From contig CAYLJO010000286.1 in NCBI GenBank assembly GCA_964383905.1, positions 1 to 6,885 of the forward strand: a DNA stretch of 6,885 nucleotides. Direction: 5' to 3'. Under the pieces are notes generated by a model that made no database searches, was not told where the DNA came from, and saw only the letters and a program-made list of their open reading frames with translations. Position 1 is the first letter of the stretch, and the number at the start of each line of letters is the position of its first letter. This DNA comes from CAYLJO01 sp964383905. GTDB taxonomy: Bacteria; Acidobacteriota; Blastocatellia; Pyrinomonadales; Pyrinomonadaceae. This document shows positions 4,551 to 6,885 of this stretch, one piece after another. A program made the translations under genes and the position numbers.

Positions 4551-4701
4551 GCATTTTCTTTTCTTTTTCTTTGTGCGATGTAAAGAGAAAGGGCGATGCG
4601 GACGGGGCAAACGGTGGATGGATGCGCCCTTAAACCCGTTAGAATATGGAAGAAATGGCGGGAATAACAGTATTAGAACGGGGAGGGGAAATTGTCCGAG
4701 G

Positions 4702-4995
4702 GTGTGAATCAGGAGCGGGTTACATAGTAAGATACGGGCGCGGCGCTAGGCCGTATAGCAAAGCTAGAGAATCTAGTCAGGGCTGGCAAGCAGCCCTGTC
4801 CTAACCCAACCGAAGGCTCTGGCATAGCCGCCAGAAGCCGGGCATGAGAGAAGCTTGTTGGGGACACGGGCGAGTCTTGAGGGGAAGCTACATCCCCAAG
4901 ATGAGAACGTCACGGAAGTTGATAGGGTGAGACCCGCGTAACTTAGCGAGGCGTGGCGGGGGCCACAGCCGGAGTTTATAGATTGGAATGCCGCA
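4702..4995 (+). mobile_element. group II intron remnant, 5' part (domain I)
   Basis: The stretch begins GTGTG (4702-4706), the group II 5' splice-site consensus GUGYG, and is packed with stems: ATACGG/CCGTAT (4732-4737/4751-4756), CTAGA/TCTAG (4764-4776), GGGCTG/CAGCCC (4780-4796), a 9-bp stem with one bulge (4815-4839), GGGGA/TCCCC (4881-4897), and AAGTT/AACTT (4916-4920 and about 4939-4943) enclosing GGGT/ACCC. The CCTAACC near 4800 and the AAGTTG...CGCG-AACTT hairpin resemble the matching parts of domain I in the Lactococcus Ll.LtrB intron, where the latter carries EBS1. The order and distance from the 5' end are also similar. No reverse transcriptase ORF and no domain V or VI follows; from about 5000 the sequence is the tail of another gene. 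The 3' limit is approximate. I infer a dead, truncated intron on the strand opposite the neighbouring genes. Another structured RNA remains possible. Confidence 0.55.
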
Positions 4996-4999
4996 TCAC

Positions 5000-5545
5000 T
5001 CAGCGTGCCGGCCTGAGGCGGTGTGAGACGCGGACCAAACGTGATCCGCGCCACGCGTAGGTGTCCGTCGCCTCTGCACTCGGACAGCAGTCCGCGTCCC
5101 CCTCCCGCCAGAAAGGCGCCGTAATCACGATGGACCTCCCGACGACGCGCATCCTTTTGCCTCCCGAGTGCAACTCACGAAAGATCTGCCGCGGCGCCCC
5201 GTCACGATAAGCGAAGACGTAGTACCCCTCGATCGAGCCCGCCGAGCCGTTGACCTCGACATGAATCTGAACGGCCGCCTCCTCCTGACCGTCGCCGTCG
5301 AAATCCACGTATTGAATGTCAACTAACCTGCCGCCCACGATGGCGCCGCCTTGGGGTGACTTTTCCGGTGACTCGTACTTCCCGTTACGCAATCTGACAC
5401 TTCTTTCATCCAGCCGGTAGGTGAAGTTGCGGAAGTCCACGGAGCGGATACCACGTCCGCCTTGAGCACGGACTGCGCCGGCTGTGAGGATCAGAAGAAG
5501 GCCACTGAGCAAACAGATCACCTGTCCGCTGAAGCGAGCCATCAT
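5000..5545 (-). CDS. secreted protein with DGDG motif, function unknown, 181 aa
   Basis: Two ATGs (5545 and 5542) follow AAAAGGAGAAAAG, a strong Shine-Dalgarno site at 5-nt spacing. Residues 1-27 form a Sec signal peptide (core CLLSGLLLILTAG, cleavage VRA-Q). The mature protein holds YVDFDGDGQEEAAV (about 79-92), the calcium-loop-like pattern seen in FG-GAP/VCBS repeats, followed by a beta strand, YYVFAYRDG, then REGDADCCPS with a vicinal Cys pair (153-154), and a closing TYAWRGSRLVRVS strand. FG-GAP-like repeats usually occur several times; here there is one, so it is better described as a small exported beta protein. Similar proteins are, as far as I recall, frequent in Acidobacteriota. The gene's 3' end abuts the intron remnant. 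A terminator-like hairpin lies 34 bases upstream (5579-5598), so it is probably transcribed alone. Confidence 0.85.
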   Translation of the reverse strand: MMARFSGQVICLLSGLLLILTAGAVRAQGGRGIRSVDFRNFTYRLDERSVRLRNGKYESPEKSPQGGAIVGGRLVDIQYVDFDGDGQEEAAVQIHVEVNGSAGSIEGYYVFAYRDGAPRQIFRELHSGGKRMRVVGRSIVITAPFWREGDADCCPSAEATDTYAWRGSRLVRVSHRLRPAR

Positions 5546-5565
5546 CTTTTCTCCTTTTCAAGATG

Positions 5566-5600
5566 TGGTAAGAAAAGCGCCTCACTGTGTGACGAGGCAG
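5566..5600 (-). terminator. possible terminator between two secreted-protein genes
   Basis: On the minus strand GCCTC/GAGGC (5598-5594/5583-5579) forms a 5-bp stem around a 10-base loop, followed by GCTTTTCTT. It lies downstream of the gene ending at 5746 and just upstream of the gene starting at 5545, where it could stop read-through. The stem is short, so the call is tentative. Confidence 0.35.
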
Positions 5601-5745
5601 TCGAACCCATCGTCTCCTGTTGAAGAGGCGGCGCGGCTATTCGTCTCATCGGGTTACATCTGCCCGCAGCCGCCTGCTGGTCTAAAACTCCCGTGCCCAA
5701 TTCTTCTTCAGATAATCTCGAGTTTTATCAACAGCACGTCGCGCG

Positions 5746-6402
5746 TCATGGACCGTATCCGTTACCGGCCTCTTTGCAGTTCCATCTCTCGTATTTGACC
5801 TTGTCGCCGCCTTGCTTATCGCCAGTGTATGCTTCCGTCATGCACTCCCGCGGGCGGTATCTCCGGCCATCAAATTTGTAGATGATGATGTCATGTTCCA
5901 CCGCCGATTCCAGCGCCCGTGTCTTGATGTCGCGGTAGCCGCCCGTCGAAGTCTTGAGCACCTCTATGTCACCAGCCCCCTCAGCAGAAGCCTCCAGCAG
6001 TAGCTGATAGCCCTGGCTCGTCCGACGATACACCCACACGGGGCCATTGTTTGCTCCCATTAACTTGACGGCATCCTCGACATCAGCCAGCGTGATCAGC
6101 AGCAGGTTTGGTTTGCCATTTTCATTCAGGTGAAGGGTATCTGCGCAAAATAAGCCGGAGACGCCGCCGCGCCTGTGTAAGAGCTTCGCCTGCTCATATA
6201 AGAGCTCCGCGTGATCATATGGCTCACTGTACCGCCACTTGAGCACGCGATGGACTAATTGTCTCGCCAGGCCTGGGGGTGCTTTGACACTGGGAGAAGC
6301 GCACCCGCTCCATTGGCCGAATGCATCGCTCTCGGAAGCCGTAAAGGCGACGCATAGCGCCGTCAGAAACAGGACCATCCTTAGCTTTCGATTTGACATC
6401 AT
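5746..6402 (-). CDS. secreted protein of unknown function, 218 aa
   Basis: Start ATG 6402 (second ATG at 6399) follows GGGAGC (plus 6407-6412), a good Shine-Dalgarno site. Residues 1-27 are a Sec signal peptide (core MVLFLTALCVAFTA). The mature part has an N-terminal helical stretch with LLYEQAKLLHRR (about 67-78), a Cys86, a middle beta segment GKPNLLLITLADVEDAV, then WVYRRTSQGYQLLLEA (123-138), IEVLKTSTGGYRDIKT (146-161) and a C-terminal YKFDGRRYRPREC (175-187). The arrangement, a polar turn with W-x-Y then G-Y-R-D-I then F-D-G-x-x-Y, recurs, as far as I recall, in exported hypothetical proteins of Acidobacteriota, in which it reads like degenerate FG-GAP-type beta units. Five cysteines in the mature part could form disulfides. 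No enzyme motif. The gene lies 82 bases from the gene at 6485 and 200 from that at 5545, all on one strand. Confidence 0.82.
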   Translation of the reverse strand: MMSNRKLRMVLFLTALCVAFTASESDAFGQWSGCASPSVKAPPGLARQLVHRVLKWRYSEPYDHAELLYEQAKLLHRRGGVSGLFCADTLHLNENGKPNLLLITLADVEDAVKLMGANNGPVWVYRRTSQGYQLLLEASAEGAGDIEVLKTSTGGYRDIKTRALESAVEHDIIIYKFDGRRYRPRECMTEAYTGDKQGGDKVKYERWNCKEAGNGYGP

Positions 6403-6484
6403 CTTTGCTCCCGCGATGCGGACCGCTCTCCAATCTACTCCTTCGGCCTCGCCACTGCGGCCATCCTAGTCAAGAATGCCAAAC

Positions 6485-6880
6485 TCATTGCTCGCCCCAA
6501 TTGTAGACAATCTGCATTCTCTTTATGGAAGGTGCGCGAGATATGCTTCGCGCTCGGGCAAGAACCTGCGTGGCCTCTTCCATGGACGCCCCGCCGTATA
6601 TCGCGATAAATGTTGGATATTTGTAGCTCCCGTTGACGATGTATTCTTCACCATCCAGATTGGCGCATTCTGGATAATTGGCGAAGACTTTGCGGTCAGG
6701 GAAGAGCTTCTGCGCACGCTTGCGCTCGGCCTCGAGTTTCGTCGAGACCGGTTCACTATTACTATCACAGTCCTTATTAGGGTCAAAGTTCGGCACCGCC
6801 TTGATGACTACTGCGTAGAATGGGACTGATTGGCTCTGGTGCATGAATGAGTAACCCGGACGAGCTTCGGATTGATTCAT
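6485..6880 (-). CDS. conserved hypothetical protein, possibly SPOR-like, 131 aa (5' end may lie outside)
   Basis: The frame ends at TGA 6487-6485 and is open to the right edge. ATG 6880 is the first in-window start but has no visible ribosome-binding site (only five bases remain upstream). Met13 at 6844 is another candidate, and the true start, perhaps with a signal peptide, may be beyond the window. The sequence VPFYAVVIKAVPNFDPN, an Arg/Lys-rich helix (EAERKRAQKLFPDRKVFAN), a strand EEYIVNGS, then TFIAIYGGASMEEATQVLARA and MQIVYNW resembles the beta-alpha-beta repeat of SPOR-type peptidoglycan-binding domains (F-A-V-x-x-x, then helix, then v-G-x-f-x-x-x-x-A). Two cysteines are present (residues 38 and 72). 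I give the fold as a guess and no function. The downstream gene begins 82 bases on, so co-transcription is possible. Confidence 0.7.
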   Translation of the reverse strand: MNQSEARPGYSFMHQSQSVPFYAVVIKAVPNFDPNKDCDSNSEPVSTKLEAERKRAQKLFPDRKVFANYPECANLDGEEYIVNGSYKYPTFIAIYGGASMEEATQVLARARSISRAPSIKRMQIVYNWGEQ

Positions 6881-6885
6881 GCAGC

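Noticed and set aside
4573..4577. GTGCG as another group II intron 5' end
   Set aside because: The bases after it lack the stems of domain I, and the distance to the CCTAACC and AAGTTG features fits the start at 4702 better.
4702..4995. rRNA or tRNA-rich region
   Set aside because: Strong stems suggested RNA, but no tRNA T-loop, anticodon arm or rRNA-conserved block is recognisable.
1..6885. CRISPR array
   Set aside because: No regularly spaced repeats of 20-40 bases; the only direct repeat is the 13-bp pair at 121-164.

Overview
The window looks like accessory chromosomal DNA from a soil or environmental bacterium, most plausibly an Acidobacteriota of the Blastocatellia type. That placement rests on recalled resemblance of several small secreted proteins (at 210-797, 4029-4457, 5000-5545 and 5746-6402) to families common in that group, and was not tested by a search. 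There are no rRNA or tRNA genes, no CRISPR array and no recognisable transposase gene.

Layout. Positions 1-198 hold a broken short-chain dehydrogenase fragment running in from the left edge. A secreted protein gene follows (210-797, + strand), then about 500 bases with only a strong ribosome-binding site in front of a 31-codon ORF, a possible minus-strand fragment and a nested hairpin. A 100-residue protein of unknown function (1313-1615, +) is followed by a second nested hairpin, then by a 64-base integron attC-like palindrome (1687-1750), then by the first 62 codons of a TPR protein (1769 onward). The TPR gene is cut at about 1950-1957 by a convergent GC-rich block that encodes an alpha/beta-hydrolase (1921-2775, -) and a nitrilase-superfamily amidohydrolase (2853-3680, -). 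Upstream of the nitrilase, on its own strand, lies another GTTAGGC box with a hairpin. Next comes an AT-rich scar holding the tail of an HNH endonuclease (minus strand) joined to the last codons of an unrelated plus-strand gene with its terminator.

The right half (4029-6885) is calmer: four minus-strand genes for small proteins, three of them with clear signal peptides, each with its own spacing and mostly good Shine-Dalgarno sites. Between the first two, on the plus strand, sits what I read as the 5' half (domain I) of a group II intron (about 4702-4995), without its reverse transcriptase or domains V and VI.

How it fits together. The only likely operon is nitrilase plus hydrolase, two hydrolytic enzymes 77 bases apart with intact main catalytic residues (the hydrolase's acid residue is uncertain). 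The rest are single-gene units. The strongest message is structural: within 5 kb there are at least four truncated coding fragments (SDR, TPR, HNH, an unknown C-terminal tail), an attC-like site and a truncated intron. This is the signature of a recombination-prone insertion region, although a chimeric assembly would produce similar joins and must be excluded first.
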